Shown one piece after another: positions 35,148 through 46,378 of a DNA stretch of 64,000 nucleotides. The DNA is taken from contig JAIXYN010000025.1 of NCBI GenBank assembly GCA_027490195.1, positions 1 to 64,000 of the forward strand, in the 5' to 3' direction. The notes beneath the pieces are model-generated. The model had not been told where the DNA came from. It was given only the letters and a program-made list of their open reading frames with translations, and searched no databases. Source of the DNA: Verrucomicrobiaceae bacterium (GTDB lineage: Bacteria > Verrucomicrobiota > Verrucomicrobiia > Verrucomicrobiales > Verrucomicrobiaceae). Numbering within the stretch: the stretch's first letter is position 1; each line of letters begins with the position of its first letter. The translations under genes were made by a program, and so were the position numbers.

Positions 35148-36197
35148 CTACTTTGAGCGAGTCTGGAAGGTGCGGCTGTGCTCTTGCGAAGGTACTTCTA
35201 TGGTGTAGTTCTTCGCGTCCGCACTCACCGTGCAGTGGATGTGATGCGCCGCGCAGCCTTCGGCCAGATCGCCATGGTTGGCGATCATGGTCTTGTCGGC
35301 TGTGTTCTCATGGTCTTCGCGGACGTTTTCATGCACCTGATACATGGCCTGAATTGTGGGTGTCGATTTGAGCGCGTCCATGGCGGACTTGCTGGTGCCT
35401 TTGCGTGGGCCGTTGTTCATGACCGAAACTGTGGGCTGAAGGCTGTGAGTGAGCATGGGATTGTTGCTCACATCCAGGCCGTGATGATTCACTTGATAGA
35501 GATCGACGGTGCCGACGAGGTTGTGCGGGGAGACGAGTTTTTCTTCGACATTCCATGATAGATCGCCGCCATCGAAGAAACGGAAGTCACCGAACTGGAG
35601 CAGCATGACGACGCTGTTCGCGTTGTCTGTTGGGTCGGCTGCTTTGGGGGACACGGAACCTTTCAGCGGGTTTTCGGGTTGGTCGGGGTAAGGTGGGATG
35701 AACTGCTGATTCGCGCCCAGGCAGCGCAGGGTGAGCTTGGGACTGCCTTCTGCTTGATTGAGCGGAACGACGGCACCTGCCGCCAGCGTGACGCGCTTTT
35801 CGACCTTGGCATCGCGATAGGGGCGGCTTGTGAGTGTCCAGCGCATGTCCTGGGCCTTGCCGTCGGGGCTGCCCTCTGGGAGGCCTTTGTCATAAAGCGT
35901 GCCGACAGGCATCAGTTCTGCCAGTTCTGCCAGACCGCCGAAGTGATCGGCATGAAAGTGCGTGATGATGACGTGATCAATTCGCGTGAGCTTCGCTTGC
36001 TCCGTGGCGACTTTTTTGATGCGTTGTGGATCACGTCCGCCCGGATTGCCGGTGTCGATGAGCACCGACTCACCTGCTGGTGTCACGAGCAGGGTCGAGC
36101 CGCCGCCTTCGGAGTCGATCCAGTAGATGTCGAGCGTCTTGTCACGCGCGGAAAGAGTGAGAGTGCAGGCGAGCAGGGCGGCGAGGATGGATTTCAT
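35148..36197 (-). CDS. Secreted metallo-beta-lactamase-fold hydrolase (ComEC-like MBL domain)
   Basis: This 349-residue protein has a signal peptide ([17 protein letters not shown]) and an MBL domain. Motifs are [11 protein letters not shown], the zinc motif [15 protein letters not shown] (HxHxDH), later Asp in FFDGGDLSW, and His in [14 protein letters not shown]. This order resembles the ComEC/Rec2 hydrolase domain. The substrate is unknown. The C-terminal ~60 residues contain [14 protein letters not shown] and are not typical. It follows the giant alpha-2-macroglobulin-like gene on the same strand... its start lies 60 bp past that gene's stop, so they may form one transcript. The start is ATG 36197. 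Confidence 0.88.
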   Translation of the reverse strand: MKSILAALLACTLTLSARDKTLDIYWIDSEGGGSTLLVTPAGESVLIDTGNPGGRDPQRIKKVATEQAKLTRIDHVIITHFHADHFGGLAELAELMPVGTLYDKGLPEGSPDGKAQDMRWTLTSRPYRDAKVEKRVTLAAGAVVPLNQAEGSPKLTLRCLGANQQFIPPYPDQPENPLKGSVSPKAADPTDNANSVVMLLQFGDFRFFDGGDLSWNVEEKLVSPHNLVGTVDLYQVNHHGLDVSNNPMLTHSLQPTVSVMNNGPRKGTSKSAMDALKSTPTIQAMYQVHENVREDHENTADKTMIANHGDLAEGCAAHHIHCTVSADAKNYTIEVPSQEHSRTFQTRSK

Positions 36198-36256
36198 GAT
36201 GGGTGAAGCGCCTTCTTCACGCTCGAAGAAGGCGCGTTCTCTCATCGCAGATGAAT

Positions 36257-39200
36257 CTACCTCCCGGGTGGGTTCACTTCCTTCACTGTCGCGCCGTGGG
36301 TGTCGCTGAGGATGAGGATGGCGATTTTTTCGACGTTGTGCAACTCGGCGGGCTTGAGCATCTGATAGTCGAGGCCGTTTGCGGGCGCGGCTTCATAGGG
36401 CGTGGGTTGCTGGGAGGCATTTTCGGGGCCGTTGAGGCTGGCGTAATCGAAGCGACCGCGCAGGTCGGTGTAGCCGTCTTTGAAGAATCGCACGGTGCCG
36501 TTGTGCAGGCGTGCGTACACTTTGACGTAGGCCTTTGGCAACGGCTTGTCGGTGGTGGAGTCGCGGGTCTCAATGCGGCCGTAGTTTTCGGAGAGCGTGA
36601 GTTTCAGAGTGTTGGCGTGGTAGGCCTGGGTCTTGCGCTGGCCTGCACCGAGGACTTCGACGAGCACGTTTGCCTTGGTGAATTCGGCGGGTAGTGCGAG
36701 GTCGAGTGTGGTCTGATTCTTCGGCAATGTTTGCGTGGCTGTTTTGTTCGGCTTGATGATGCTGAAGCGTCCGGCGTCTTGGCTGACGAAAGGATTGCTG
36801 CTGAAGCTGAACTCGGGGTCCATGAGGTAGTAGTTCAATGTGACTTCTTCGAGGTTTTTCCAAGTGAGGGCTATGGTCTTGTTTTCGACTTTGAAATCAA
36901 ATGAAGGCTCGGTGGCGGCGAGTTCGGCCTGCTGTTTTTCGCGATCGGGCTTGTCGCCTTTTTCTGCCTTTGCGGTCTTGCCTTCGATTTCTTCAAGCTG
37001 CGTGGACACATCGGCGAACAGGAGCTTCCAGCGTGGCACGGGATGATCGGCATACTTGGCGGCGAGACCGCGTGCGGCGGCGAGATCGCCTTCATAAAAA
37101 GCGGCGTAGCACTGGAAGTAGTCGTGCTGGATTTTGGTGGGCAACTTGGAGGCGTCGATGGACTTGAAGCGGGTCAGTGCCTCTTCCACGCGATCTTGCA
37201 GGAAGAGGAAGTAGGCCACGCTCAAGTTGTCCATGGCGTCGAGCTGCGGCTTGTGCGCCAGGATTTCGAGGAGATTGGTGTACTGCTCCAGAACGGCGGG
37301 GTTGGCGATGCGCCACTCGCCGCCAACACGGTGGGCGCGCTGGTTGATGAGCGGTGAGTATTCGAGCTGCTCGTAGCTGCGGCGTTCGATGGGATCGAGC
37401 GTGAGGAGCGAGCTCGCCAGATAGGGACCGCATAGGAATTCATTGTGGTATTTCAACCATTCACGCAGCGTGGCAGCATCATTGTGAAGCAGCGCATAGC
37501 TGGAGATGGCATCATTCCGCACATGGTGGCTGCGCATGAAGGCGATCAGCTTCTGGTAGAAGTTCACGCTCTGACGGCAGCGCCATGCCACGCGGGAGAG
37601 GTCGAAAGCTTCGAGGTTGTATTGATCCAGGAAGGTGAAGACATCTGATTCGGTGCCGTATTGCGAGACATAGTCCCAAGAGGCTTTGTCCACCTCGGTG
37701 AGTTTCGGCACGACATTGAACTCAAACGGTTTTGCCCCTGCCGTGCTGGTGCTGGTGGCGACGTTGACAGGGAAGTGCGTGAACTTGAGGCCGGCCTTGG
37801 CGGGCACGAGCGGGAAGTAAAAGTGATATTCGAAGGTTTGCGTGGTGTAAGGCTCAAGACGAATCTGGCGAGAGTCGGTGGCCTTGCTGCCGAGCACGGG
37901 CAGTGCGCCCTGCGGGATCTGCAGCAGCACCACGGCCTTCACGGGGCTGCTGGTTGGGTTGGTGACGACGATGTTGGCACCATACGTCGCGCCGGTGAGG
38001 AATTCGGTGGTAACGTATTTTTCGAACTTCTCATTTCCCTCGATGCGGTAGCGGTCGCTTTGACGGAAGAAGCTTTGGGAAACGAGTAGCTGACCCTGTG
38101 TGTTGTTTTCGACGACGGCAGGTTTGATCTCTTTGTGATACACGATGCAGGGTCCGCCTGCGGTGAAGGTGAATGTCCCATTGTCAGCCTTCGTGCTGTG
38201 CTTGGGAGCCTCAAAGGGAAGATCCAGCACAGCGAGCGCGAGCAGCATCTCGGTGAAATTGCGGCTGGGTTCGGCGGTGTTGGAAGAAATAAAGCCGCCC
38301 TTGGAACCTGCGGCCACCCAGGCAGCATAATCGCGCCAGAAGGCGTTTGCGGTGACGAGGTCTGCGGTCTGGTCTGTGATGCGTAGCTTGTCGTAGTTGT
38401 TCTCTGCCCATTCTTTGGTGGGACCGAGAGCGCGGAAGAAGATGCGGACTTCTTGGCGTGCTTCCTTGGCATCTCCCGCGCCAAAATACATCAGTTTTCC
38501 TGCATAGATGGCCGTCGCGCCGCTGTATGTGTTGGCTCCGCTCAATGCAAAGCCACCCGTTCCAGATTGGCGGAGCGCATCTGCTCGTTCTTGGCCGAGT
38601 TCTGTCATTTCCTTGGGCATTTCAGAAGCATCGCTGGCATCTTTCAGTGCTGGAAGTTGCTGGAGTTCGGTGGCGGTCAAGGAGCGGTTGCCATTTTCAC
38701 GCCGAGCCCTGTTGGAAGGTGCAGCCCCGCCCGCGGCAAAAGCATCTGCGGGAGCTACAGCCGCTGCTGGCATCGGCGACATGGGGGGGGGAGGTGGGGC
38801 TGCGAGTTCAGCTTGTTTTTTTGCTTTTTCCAAATCTTTAAAGGCTGACGAATCCGAAAACTCCATCGCCCGGCCACGCAGGGCTGTTTCAAAGAGATAA
38901 TCCTGTTGTTCGGGATTCGGTGGAATCATTTCCCACAGCTCGCGCACATGGCGGGCTGCGTTCGGGGCTTCGTTTTGAACGCGCTGAGCGAGCAGGATGC
39001 GCTCGACGATGTTGAGGCGGGCGTAGGCCCAGGGTTCCAGATATGGGGCGAGATCGAGGCCTAGCAGGAACTCATCCATGAAGGTCTTGTCCTTCTTATT
39101 GGCGAGATAGGGCTTCACCACGGCATCGAAGAAAGGCTTGTCTTTGCGGAAGAGGAAGAAGTTCAGCTCATGGCAGGCGAACTCGCCGTATTTGGCGCGC

Positions 39201-42200
39201 TTTTCATCTTCTTTGAGCTTGGGCCAGTTAAGCAGCCAGGCGAATTCGGCGAGGTGGGCATCGCTGCTGAGCGTGGTGAAAAGAGAGTGGATGCCGCCGA
39301 GGGTGTCGTAGGTTTCGAGTTCGCTGGTGAGGATGTCGGCGAGGGTGAGGGACTTGCCGGTTTCGAGTACGGTGATCTCCTTTTTCTGTGTGAGGGGCGT
39401 TTTGGGATCAAGATTTCGTGCGAGGCGCTGATCGGTGAACTTGGTGGGAGCCTCTGGCAGCGTAAGCGTGCGCCAGGAGGCGTTTTGCAAGTCTTCAGCG
39501 TAAATCTGGACGTGCTGGCGGTCGCCAAGGGCTTTGCGTTCGATGCGGACGACGCCGTCTTTGTCAGGAACGAGATTGTAAATGACCGGAGCGGACGCTG
39601 CGAGAAAGTCGAGATTGGTGCCGCCTTCGGGGCCGGCTTGGGCTTTCAACTTCTTTCCGGGTATCATGCCGGCGGTGCTCGAAGTGCCAGTGGCTCCTCC
39701 GCGTGTCATCGAAGAGGCTTGTCCGCCGAGCTGGGCGAGTTCGTCGAGGTCGGTGCTGCGAACCTCCCACGGGTTTAGCAGCAGGCCGGGGCGGGTGAGC
39801 ATGTTGCCGGGGAAGAGCTTGGCATAACGGCGTTCGAGGATGTAGCGGTACTCATCGCCGATCTCACGGCCAGCGGAGTAGAGGTTTGGAGTTCTCGCGG
39901 GAGTGCCGGAGGCTGCTCCAAAACGGGTGAATCCACCGAGTCCGTCGAAGATGCCTCTGCCGGGATCAAAGCGGGATGCAGCGAAGTGAACGCGTGCGAA
40001 GGGACTGCTGTTGGCGAGTTTGACGGTGATGAAATCTTTGTCGTTCTCGATGCTGATGATTTGGAGGGGCGTGTTGCCTTTGACTTCGAGCTGGCGGTGC
40101 TTGCCAAGCACCCAGCCGCCGAGGGTTTGACCTTGAGTGACCTTGAGTGTGATCAGAGGCTGGTCGGGGATTTGCAGCGAGTAATCGCCGGGTTCGAGGC
40201 CGCTGATGGTGAGGAAGCCGTTTTCGGTTTTGAGGAGGGCTGCAAGGTCTGCGGTGAATGTGCCTGAAGTTTGGGCAAGAAGTGACACTGGCAGGTTGGC
40301 TGTGGGATGAGCTGGAATACGAATCGTCTCTCCCTCTCTGGCGTGAATGGTGGTTGAGAGCGTGCTATCAGCATCCTCCAGCGGCCAGAGTGTCTGCCGG
40401 CCATTGGGGATTTTGGCGGCGACGGATTCGATGTTTGTGAGTTTGCCGAGGTTCACGCGGCCTTGGGCGTCGGTGCGCAGCGGGATGACTTGGGGACGAT
40501 TGAAATCGTGGTGCTTAAAGGTGAAAATGACCTGCTGATCAGCGATGGGTTCGCCGTTTTTTCCGAGAAGTTCGAAGACACGCTGACCATCAAAAGTGCT
40601 GAGGTGGCCATCGTTGACCGCTTCGGTTTTGTCGATGCCGTTGAGCGTCCAGGTGTGGCTGGCGGTGAGGTCTTTTTTGGTCCCTCCGGCACTGACAACA
40701 TCCACTTTGGCACTGAAGTCCACGGTGAGTGAAGCGAGACGCTCGGGTACGGTGAGCGTGTGCGTGAGATCGCTGCCGGCGCTGAGTTTGAGGTCTTTGA
40801 ATTCGCGAGTGGTGGAGATGCCATCCAGCGTGGTGCTGGTGATGGTGAGCTTCGGTTCGGTGAGAAGTTCCGGGGTGAGGTGTGCTTCGCCCATCATCAA
40901 GGCGGTGCGTACAGCGAGTGTGGCCTCGCGGCGGGCGAGAAGCTGTTCGCGTTCGATGTGGAACTGGGCGTCGAGGCGGTAGTCCTCGGCATGGTGGGTG
41001 AATGAAGCGAGGGTGGCGAATGTGCCTGAGGCATCCCCAATGATGAGATTCTTGGTGCCGGGTTGATTCGTGAAGGGAATGACGATGCGCCCGAATTTGT
41101 CATTGCTCACTAGCTTGCGGCCTTCAAACCATGCCACGGCATCATTCACGGGCTGGTGCTTTTCGTCGAGGACTAGGATGAGATCGCCACTGGGGCCGGT
41201 TTGCTGAAGGATCTGGAACTGACCGGTGCGAATGAGAGCACGGCTGCTGCGGCCACCACCGATGAACTCGATGATCCACGCGCCGCGCTTGCCTTTGAGC
41301 TCGGGGAATTTGAAGGTCTGCCGCGTGCGCGCGAATGGTCCGCTATCGAAGGCGTGGGTCTGCTCGCTGTTGGCGACGAGGCCGTCGAGATTGAGATCGG
41401 TATTGAGCTGGCGCTGCTGGGTCTGGAAGAAATTGAGGGTGTTCAGCTCGAAGATTTTCACGATGAGCTTCGGGGTGTTTTTGACGGTGACGTCGAACTG
41501 GATGTCGTCACCGGGTGAGAACTGCGGTGCGTTCGTTGCAGGGAACTCGATGTCCACGCGGTCCTTGAGCTGCTGGAATTCGGTGGGCGTGATCAGCGAA
41601 GCCCAATGCTCCGGGGAGCCGATGCGATGGGTGATGAGCGCCTCAGCCAGCACGGGGGTGAGCCATTCTTCAGCGATGTATGTGGTCCATTGCGCGAGCA
41701 CGTCGTTGGGATCGGAATCGGGCTTCACCTCGGAGGCAAAGAGATGGAGGAAGTACTCGCGGACGAGCGGTTCGTCGGTGCCGATGGGCGGGGAAATCAG
41801 CAGCGCCTCGCTGAGGTCGGCGTTGAGATCGGAGAGTTCGCCAGTGATGACGTCCTTGATGTAGGTGTAGTTGATGTAGTCCTGCTGGCGTGGGAGCTTG
41901 AGGTATTCGATGAAGCGGCTGCGGTCATACACGCCGTGCCTGCGGTCATGGTCTAGGCGCAGGTAGAGGATGCGGGCCTTGAGCGTGTTTTGGGAGGGCG
42001 GCAGTGTTTGTGCGAAGGCCCTGACGCGGTCAAGCCAAGCAAGGCGCTCGGCGTCGTCATAATCCAGGTTCACATCCGCGCTGGGGGCCATCTTGCGCAG
42101 GCGGGTGTACACGAAATCCTGCTGGCCGAGCCACTGCGGGAAAGTTTGCTGTAGTGCATCCAGCTGCTCCGGCAGCAGGGAGCGATGAATGGCCAGCGAG

Positions 42201-42814
42201 CCGAAAGTGCGAGATTTGTCAGATTGAAGGTCGGCGATGATGGCCTGCACGAGGTTGGGCACATCGGGGCGCTGAAGTTTGCTCAGGACGCTGCGGCGTT
42301 GAAAGGTGGTGAGCTGTACCTGATCTCGAATGAGGGAGGCGAGAGCCTCCTGAGAGAGGGTTTCAAGTCCACCGTCATGTTTCAGCGCATCGAGGAGGAA
42401 GATGTCACGGCTGATTTTGCCGGGATCGAGCTGCGTGGGGAGGTTGGGCTTTTGGTCGCGAACCTCCTGCTGGTGTTCGTGACGAATGCCGAGACGATCG
42501 ATGAGGTATTTCAGCGTGGCCTGCGGATTGCGCTCATAGTCCAGGATGGCCTCGCGATTCTGGATGATGCGGCGGGCTTCGTTTTCGTCGGGGACGCGTT
42601 CACGCCACTGATCGAGGATTTGATTGAGCTTGGCGTTGTCGCGGAGGTTTTGATAATGGAGGGCGTGGAAGAAATAGTATTCCTCCGAGCCGGGAACGAG
42701 CTCGCCGAGGGCTTTTTCGCGGTCGGATGCGAGGGCGAAGCGCTCGATGAAGCCAATTTCGTTGTCGGCGAAAGCCGTGAGAGGGAGAAGGAGGGCAAGA
42801 GCGAACGATTTCAT
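36257..42814 (-). CDS. Giant alpha-2-macroglobulin-like (MG2) envelope protein
   Basis: This 2185-residue exported protein has signal peptide [16 protein letters not shown]. Residues about 20-430 are helical and repeat-like. Beta-rich macroglobulin-type domains follow ([59 protein letters not shown]). A helical middle (about 1150-1330) leads to a Pro/Ala-rich linker ([18 protein letters not shown]) and a lone autotransporter-type motif [13 protein letters not shown] (38492-38563). More beta domains and a TPR-like part end the protein. No thioester CxEQ is visible, so covalent trapping as in A2M is unlikely. Function unknown; perhaps periplasmic or surface protease inhibition or scaffolding. 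No frameshift was seen. Confidence 0.8.
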   Translation of the reverse strand: MKSFALALLLPLTAFADNEIGFIERFALASDREKALGELVPGSEEYYFFHALHYQNLRDNAKLNQILDQWRERVPDENEARRIIQNREAILDYERNPQATLKYLIDRLGIRHEHQQEVRDQKPNLPTQLDPGKISRDIFLLDALKHDGGLETLSQEALASLIRDQVQLTTFQRRSVLSKLQRPDVPNLVQAIIADLQSDKSRTFGSLAIHRSLLPEQLDALQQTFPQWLGQQDFVYTRLRKMAPSADVNLDYDDAERLAWLDRVRAFAQTLPPSQNTLKARILYLRLDHDRRHGVYDRSRFIEYLKLPRQQDYINYTYIKDVITGELSDLNADLSEALLISPPIGTDEPLVREYFLHLFASEVKPDSDPNDVLAQWTTYIAEEWLTPVLAEALITHRIGSPEHWASLITPTEFQQLKDRVDIEFPATNAPQFSPGDDIQFDVTVKNTPKLIVKIFELNTLNFFQTQQRQLNTDLNLDGLVANSEQTHAFDSGPFARTRQTFKFPELKGKRGAWIIEFIGGGRSSRALIRTGQFQILQQTGPSGDLILVLDEKHQPVNDAVAWFEGRKLVSNDKFGRIVIPFTNQPGTKNLIIGDASGTFATLASFTHHAEDYRLDAQFHIEREQLLARREATLAVRTALMMGEAHLTPELLTEPKLTITSTTLDGISTTREFKDLKLSAGSDLTHTLTVPERLASLTVDFSAKVDVVSAGGTKKDLTASHTWTLNGIDKTEAVNDGHLSTFDGQRVFELLGKNGEPIADQQVIFTFKHHDFNRPQVIPLRTDAQGRVNLGKLTNIESVAAKIPNGRQTLWPLEDADSTLSTTIHAREGETIRIPAHPTANLPVSLLAQTSGTFTADLAALLKTENGFLTISGLEPGDYSLQIPDQPLITLKVTQGQTLGGWVLGKHRQLEVKGNTPLQIISIENDKDFITVKLANSSPFARVHFAASRFDPGRGIFDGLGGFTRFGAASGTPARTPNLYSAGREIGDEYRYILERRYAKLFPGNMLTRPGLLLNPWEVRSTDLDELAQLGGQASSMTRGGATGTSSTAGMIPGKKLKAQAGPEGGTNLDFLAASAPVIYNLVPDKDGVVRIERKALGDRQHVQIYAEDLQNASWRTLTLPEAPTKFTDQRLARNLDPKTPLTQKKEITVLETGKSLTLADILTSELETYDTLGGIHSLFTTLSSDAHLAEFAWLLNWPKLKEDEKRAKYGEFACHELNFFLFRKDKPFFDAVVKPYLANKKDKTFMDEFLLGLDLAPYLEPWAYARLNIVERILLAQRVQNEAPNAARHVRELWEMIPPNPEQQDYLFETALRGRAMEFSDSSAFKDLEKAKKQAELAAPPPPPMSPMPAAAVAPADAFAAGGAAPSNRARRENGNRSLTATELQQLPALKDASDASEMPKEMTELGQERADALRQSGTGGFALSGANTYSGATAIYAGKLMYFGAGDAKEARQEVRIFFRALGPTKEWAENNYDKLRITDQTADLVTANAFWRDYAAWVAAGSKGGFISSNTAEPSRNFTEMLLALAVLDLPFEAPKHSTKADNGTFTFTAGGPCIVYHKEIKPAVVENNTQGQLLVSQSFFRQSDRYRIEGNEKFEKYVTTEFLTGATYGANIVVTNPTSSPVKAVVLLQIPQGALPVLGSKATDSRQIRLEPYTTQTFEYHFYFPLVPAKAGLKFTHFPVNVATSTSTAGAKPFEFNVVPKLTEVDKASWDYVSQYGTESDVFTFLDQYNLEAFDLSRVAWRCRQSVNFYQKLIAFMRSHHVRNDAISSYALLHNDAATLREWLKYHNEFLCGPYLASSLLTLDPIERRSYEQLEYSPLINQRAHRVGGEWRIANPAVLEQYTNLLEILAHKPQLDAMDNLSVAYFLFLQDRVEEALTRFKSIDASKLPTKIQHDYFQCYAAFYEGDLAAARGLAAKYADHPVPRWKLLFADVSTQLEEIEGKTAKAEKGDKPDREKQQAELAATEPSFDFKVENKTIALTWKNLEEVTLNYYLMDPEFSFSSNPFVSQDAGRFSIIKPNKTATQTLPKNQTTLDLALPAEFTKANVLVEVLGAGQRKTQAYHANTLKLTLSENYGRIETRDSTTDKPLPKAYVKVYARLHNGTVRFFKDGYTDLRGRFDYASLNGPENASQQPTPYEAAPANGLDYQMLKPAELHNVEKIAILILSDTHGATVKEVNPPGR

Positions 42815-42919
42815 GGCCGGAGGCGGGTTGGGGTGAATGATGCGGTGAGCATCACGGCTGAGGCGAGCTTTTATTGTAAAGACTCTGTCAAAGGGAGGTG
42901 CGGGCAGGCAAAAAACCGT

Positions 42920-42947
42920 TTGAAACCCGGGGGGTGGGAACTATTAT
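42920..42947 (+). promoter_or_regulatory. Candidate sigma-70 promoter for the ferredoxin gene
   Basis: TTGAAA at 42920-42925, 16 bp, then TATTAT at 42942-42947. The predicted start is about 20 bp upstream of the ferredoxin ATG. It lies in the 160-bp divergent region shared with the giant envelope protein gene. Confidence 0.6.
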
Positions 42948-42974
42948 CACTACCCCTTACTTTCCCCGATCCCC

Positions 42975-43208
42975 ATGGCTGACGCTGCAAATAAATACGC
43001 CCAAAACGCTTCCGGAGCTTACTATGTTGATGACCAGTGCATTGACTGCGACCTCTGCCGCGAAACGGCTCCTGCAAACTTTAAGCGTGACGACGATGGC
43101 GGTCATTCTTTCCTCTACAAGCAGCCGGAATCAGATGAGGAGCGCGCACTTTGCGAAGAAGCTCTCACTGGCTGCCCGGTGGAAGCGATCGGCCGCGACG
43201 GCGAATAA
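42975..43208 (+). CDS. [4Fe-4S] ferredoxin
   Basis: This 77-residue cytoplasmic electron carrier has one cluster motif: CIDCDLCRETAP supplies three Cys, and the fourth is in TGCPVEAI. The ALCEEAL segment between them holds another Cys that is probably not a ligand. This spacing is like single-cluster bacterial ferredoxins of the thermophile/Desulfovibrio type. Its partner enzyme cannot be inferred; neighbours are unrelated. A good promoter sits just upstream. Confidence 0.92.
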   Translation: MADAANKYAQNASGAYYVDDQCIDCDLCRETAPANFKRDDDGGHSFLYKQPESDEERALCEEALTGCPVEAIGRDGE

Positions 43209-43262
43209 GCTGGCCCAGCATTGCTGTGACTGCGCACCGCCAGATCTGGCGCTGCGGGCGTT

Positions 43263-44291
43263 TTAAGGCAGATTGAGCCAGCGCTGGGTCACCACTTTAT
43301 CCAGATTCACGCACTGGTTCGACAGGGCGTTTGGCGGAAAAGATATCAGCATTGTGTAACCTTTGAAGCCTACGGGTCCGGTGGTGGCGAGGTCACTTTC
43401 GAGCCATTGTGCGAACTGGGTGCCGCGCTCGCAATAGGCGTACAGCGAATTGTCGCCGCTCTCTGAAATCAGCTTGATGCAGAGATACTTTTTGGGGTCG
43501 GAGAACTCATAATTGTAGTACTCAAACAAACGCACATAGGTCCGCATGAGCACCTTCTTGGTGGGACGCTGGGTGCGTAACTCCTGAAAAGACATTTCGC
43601 CGTAACCGGTGAGGCTTTCCCAGTCGATCAGGAATTTTCCTTGGGGACCACGCAGCATGGCGATTTCCAGCGAGCCCGTGGGCCGGCTGCTGGCATAGCT
43701 GAAGTACAGGATTTCAGTGCCATTGATTAGATACCGAGCCTTGCTGACCAAGGCACCAGGCACGGGATCTGAGGCACCTTGTGTCTCATAGTAATCCTTC
43801 ATCAACACGGCGACACGCTCATTGTTGGCCACCAGGGGCACTCGCTCTTTCCAATCGGCTGTTTTCCAATATTGATCCAGCAACGCCATTGCCTGAACGA
43901 CTTCATCGCCGGTTTCCTGCAAAGGCAGCACTTTGATGCTGGATTCAGCAGGGTGCAGAGAATCCTGCTGGGTGGGCGAGTAAGCGAGTGTGGAGCGATC
44001 GGTAGGCGTGGTAGGCGTGCCTGGTGGAATGTCATCGACACCAGCCATGATTTTGGGCAGGACCGACGGGATGGGTGCTTTGGTATGTGCCGTATCAAAG
44101 GAAATCCCCAGCTTTTCCAGATCTTGGGCTTTTTTCTCGGCGATTTGAGCTTTTTCGATCAGGCTGTTGCGATTGGAGATGTTGAAGAAATAAAACTTCC
44201 ATCCCACGTAGAGAGTCAGCGACAGGATGACGCATAGGGTGATGGAAACACCCATGAAGGCGCGGTGAGAACCGGTGGAGCCAGAGGTCAT
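43263..44291 (-). CDS. Hypothetical single-span membrane protein
   Basis: I do not recognise this 342-residue protein. A short N-terminal cytoplasmic tail is followed by one hydrophobic helix (about 13-35, MGVSITLCVILSLTLYVGWK), a helical segment rich in Lys/Glu (SLIEKAQIAEKKAQDLEKL) and a Pro/Thr linker. A C-terminal alpha/beta domain from about 130 then follows, with recurrent Tyr and Trp (LLDQYWKTADWKERV, LFEYYNYEFSDPKKYLCIK). The pattern suggests a membrane-tethered periplasmic domain. It is divergent from the arabinose-5-phosphate isomerase gene (107 bp) and shows no operon partner. Confidence 0.8.
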   Translation of the reverse strand: MTSGSTGSHRAFMGVSITLCVILSLTLYVGWKFYFFNISNRNSLIEKAQIAEKKAQDLEKLGISFDTAHTKAPIPSVLPKIMAGVDDIPPGTPTTPTDRSTLAYSPTQQDSLHPAESSIKVLPLQETGDEVVQAMALLDQYWKTADWKERVPLVANNERVAVLMKDYYETQGASDPVPGALVSKARYLINGTEILYFSYASSRPTGSLEIAMLRGPQGKFLIDWESLTGYGEMSFQELRTQRPTKKVLMRTYVRLFEYYNYEFSDPKKYLCIKLISESGDNSLYAYCERGTQFAQWLESDLATTGPVGFKGYTMLISFPPNALSNQCVNLDKVVTQRWLNLP

Positions 44292-44398
44292 TGATTAAAA
44301 AACAATTCAGGTGGAACTTTGCCAATCATGGCGGGGAAGTATCTCGTGCTCAAGCACTTGGTTGCTGCATCTCAGTCCCCGCCTAAAGGTTCCCACTC

Positions 44399-45370
44399 AT
44401 GAATTACCCCGAAAAAGCCCGCCGCGTGATCCAGCTCGAAATCGACGAGCTGCAGCGGCTGCATGCGCGAATCGACGAATCTTTCGCCCGGGCCATCGAG
44501 CTGTTGCTCACGGGGATCCGCCAGCGGGGCAAGTTGATCGTCTGTGGCGTGGGGAAAAGCGGCAACATCGGCCGCAAGCTTGCCGCCACGCTCAACAGCA
44601 CTGGGGCCACCACCGTCCTGCTCAATGTCGGGGATGCGCTGCATGGCGATCTTGGGGTCATCGATCCGGGTGATCTGGCGATCATGCTCAGCTACAGCGG
44701 AGAAACGACCGAACTGCTGGACCTGCTGCCGCATTTGAAGCGGTTTGACATCCCGATCATCGCCATCACCGGCGGAGTACAGTCAACGCTGGCTAGGAAT
44801 GCAGACGTGGTGCTTGACGTTCACGTCACTCAGGAGGCCTGCCCGCTGAATCTGGCCCCCACTTCCAGCACCACGACGATGCTGGTCTTGTGTGATGCGC
44901 TGGCCATGGCTTTGCTGGAAGCGCGGGGCTTTCAATCCGAAGACTTCGCCAGACTTCATCCCGGCGGTTCTCTGGGGCGCGCTCTTCTCACGCGGGTGAG
45001 CGATGTCATGCGCAGTGGCGAGCAGTTGGCGGTCATCCAGCCGGATACGGTCGTTCGTGAAGGGCTTCAGGCCATGACCCGTGCACGCAGCGGTGCTGCT
45101 ATCGTGACGAATCCGGACGGCTCGCTAGCCGGTGTCTTCACACACGGTGACTTTGTGCGTGCTTTTCAGAAGAACATCGCCATCGCGGACATGCCTGTGT
45201 GCGATTTCATGACGCCGCGTCCGGTGAGCATTCAGGCCAGCAAACTCGCCGCTGAAGTCCTCGCCACACTCGAGAAAAACCGCATTGATGACATCGTTGT
45301 GGTTGATGAATCGGGCAAACCGGTTGGCATGGTCGATACGCAGGATCTGACCCGGCTGAGGCTCTTGTGA
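44399..45370 (+). CDS. kdsD: Arabinose-5-phosphate isomerase (KdsD/KpsF/GutQ family)
   Basis: This enzyme interconverts ribulose-5-P and arabinose-5-P, the first committed step to Kdo for LPS. The 323 residues match the family. A SIS domain (VCGVGKSGNIGRKLAATL, SYSGETTELLDLL, ACPLNLAPTSSTT, HPGGSLGRAL) is followed by two CBS domains (VSDVMRSGEQ... and VCDFMTPRPVSI...). It fits with lpxA, lptD and the LptF/G permease in this window as evidence for LPS. Paralogs KpsF and GutQ cannot be separated by sequence. It converges with the TraB-like gene (7 bp). Confidence 0.94.
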   Translation: MNYPEKARRVIQLEIDELQRLHARIDESFARAIELLLTGIRQRGKLIVCGVGKSGNIGRKLAATLNSTGATTVLLNVGDALHGDLGVIDPGDLAIMLSYSGETTELLDLLPHLKRFDIPIIAITGGVQSTLARNADVVLDVHVTQEACPLNLAPTSSTTTMLVLCDALAMALLEARGFQSEDFARLHPGGSLGRALLTRVSDVMRSGEQLAVIQPDTVVREGLQAMTRARSGAAIVTNPDGSLAGVFTHGDFVRAFQKNIAIADMPVCDFMTPRPVSIQASKLAAEVLATLEKNRIDDIVVVDESGKPVGMVDTQDLTRLRLL

Positions 45371-45377
45371 GACCTGC

Positions 45378-46322
45378 TCAGAAGTCCGTCACTTCACGGT
45401 AATGCCGCACGCGGTAGCCACGCTTGCGCAGCAATTCGATCAAGCCGGTGTCGGAGGTGAGATGCCCGGTGCCAACCAGCACCATCACCTTTTCGCCGTT
45501 TTTGAGCATCTGCTCCAAACGGTCCATCCAGGAGAGATTGCGGGCGGAGAGAAAAAGATTCATCAAGTCAGGGTATTTTTCCGCCTCGCGGAACAGCATT
45601 TCCTTCAGTTCATCTAACTGGCCGTATTTCCAGGCCTTGATCATCTTTTCGAACTCCTCCTTCACTGAACTGACTTCACCCAGCGTCTGCTCCAGGAGTT
45701 CGCTCTGCTGCTTTTCACTGAGGGAGGCAAAGAGCTGTATCTGAAACTCGACGGTTTCCAGTCCTTCAGCAGGCTTGCCGTCCTTTTTCGCCCGCTCCTC
45801 AAAGAAAGAGTCCACGCCCTGGTCCGCCTTGGCTCCCAGCGCCGCATATTCGATCGAGGTGATCATGAGTGCCACGAACCATGGACGGAAACGGTTCAGT
45901 GATGTGGCGTCCTGCCCGTGCTTGACGGCCCATTTTTTCACCGCTTCCCAAGTATCTTTGGTCACATTCGCCTCCAGCGAGGTGCCCGCCGGATACATGC
46001 CAAGCTGCGACATCCGGCTCGTCAGTTCTGATCCTGACGCAGCCCCGGGGGGCAATTCCAGAATGAGCTTGTTCGAATACATGTAGGCCGCCTCATAGGC
46101 CGGGGCCAGGGGGTAGTCCTTCTCTCGCAGGATGTGAATCGTCCCGCAGAGGAACAGGCGGCCGCCGTTGGGACCGTCCACCACCCATACGCTGCCATCA
46201 CCTGCACCATCGGCGACAAATGCCGCTGCATTCGGGTTCGAGGCTGGCTTCGCCGCATCGCGTTTGCATGCCACGACGCAGGCGCAAAGCGCGAGGGCAA
46301 GGAGGAAACGGGGGATTATCAT
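45378..46322 (-). CDS. TraB/GumN family lipoprotein
   Basis: This 314-residue protein has a lipoprotein signal (MIIPRFLLALALCACVVAC) and a TraB/GumN (Tiki-like) domain. The two conserved metal or catalytic motifs are present: LFLCGTIHILRE (GxxH) near residue 60 and VLVGTGHLTSDTGL (GxGH) near 285, with a central Glu (LILELPPG). Some relatives are metalloproteases; activity here is unknown. It is predicted to be anchored at the cell envelope. It is convergent with kdsD and 56 bp downstream of the DUF1501 gene. Confidence 0.92.
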   Translation of the reverse strand: MIIPRFLLALALCACVVACKRDAAKPASNPNAAAFVADGAGDGSVWVVDGPNGGRLFLCGTIHILREKDYPLAPAYEAAYMYSNKLILELPPGAASGSELTSRMSQLGMYPAGTSLEANVTKDTWEAVKKWAVKHGQDATSLNRFRPWFVALMITSIEYAALGAKADQGVDSFFEERAKKDGKPAEGLETVEFQIQLFASLSEKQQSELLEQTLGEVSSVKEEFEKMIKAWKYGQLDELKEMLFREAEKYPDLMNLFLSARNLSWMDRLEQMLKNGEKVMVLVGTGHLTSDTGLIELLRKRGYRVRHYREVTDF

Positions 46323-46378
46323 TGGGACGATTCAAACACTCGGCGGGAATGGGATGCAACCGGGATGTGAGAGATCGC

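Noticed and set aside
36257-42814. Thioester motif expected of alpha-2-macroglobulin
   Set aside because: No CxEQ was found on reading the protein, so it is not called a thioester protein.
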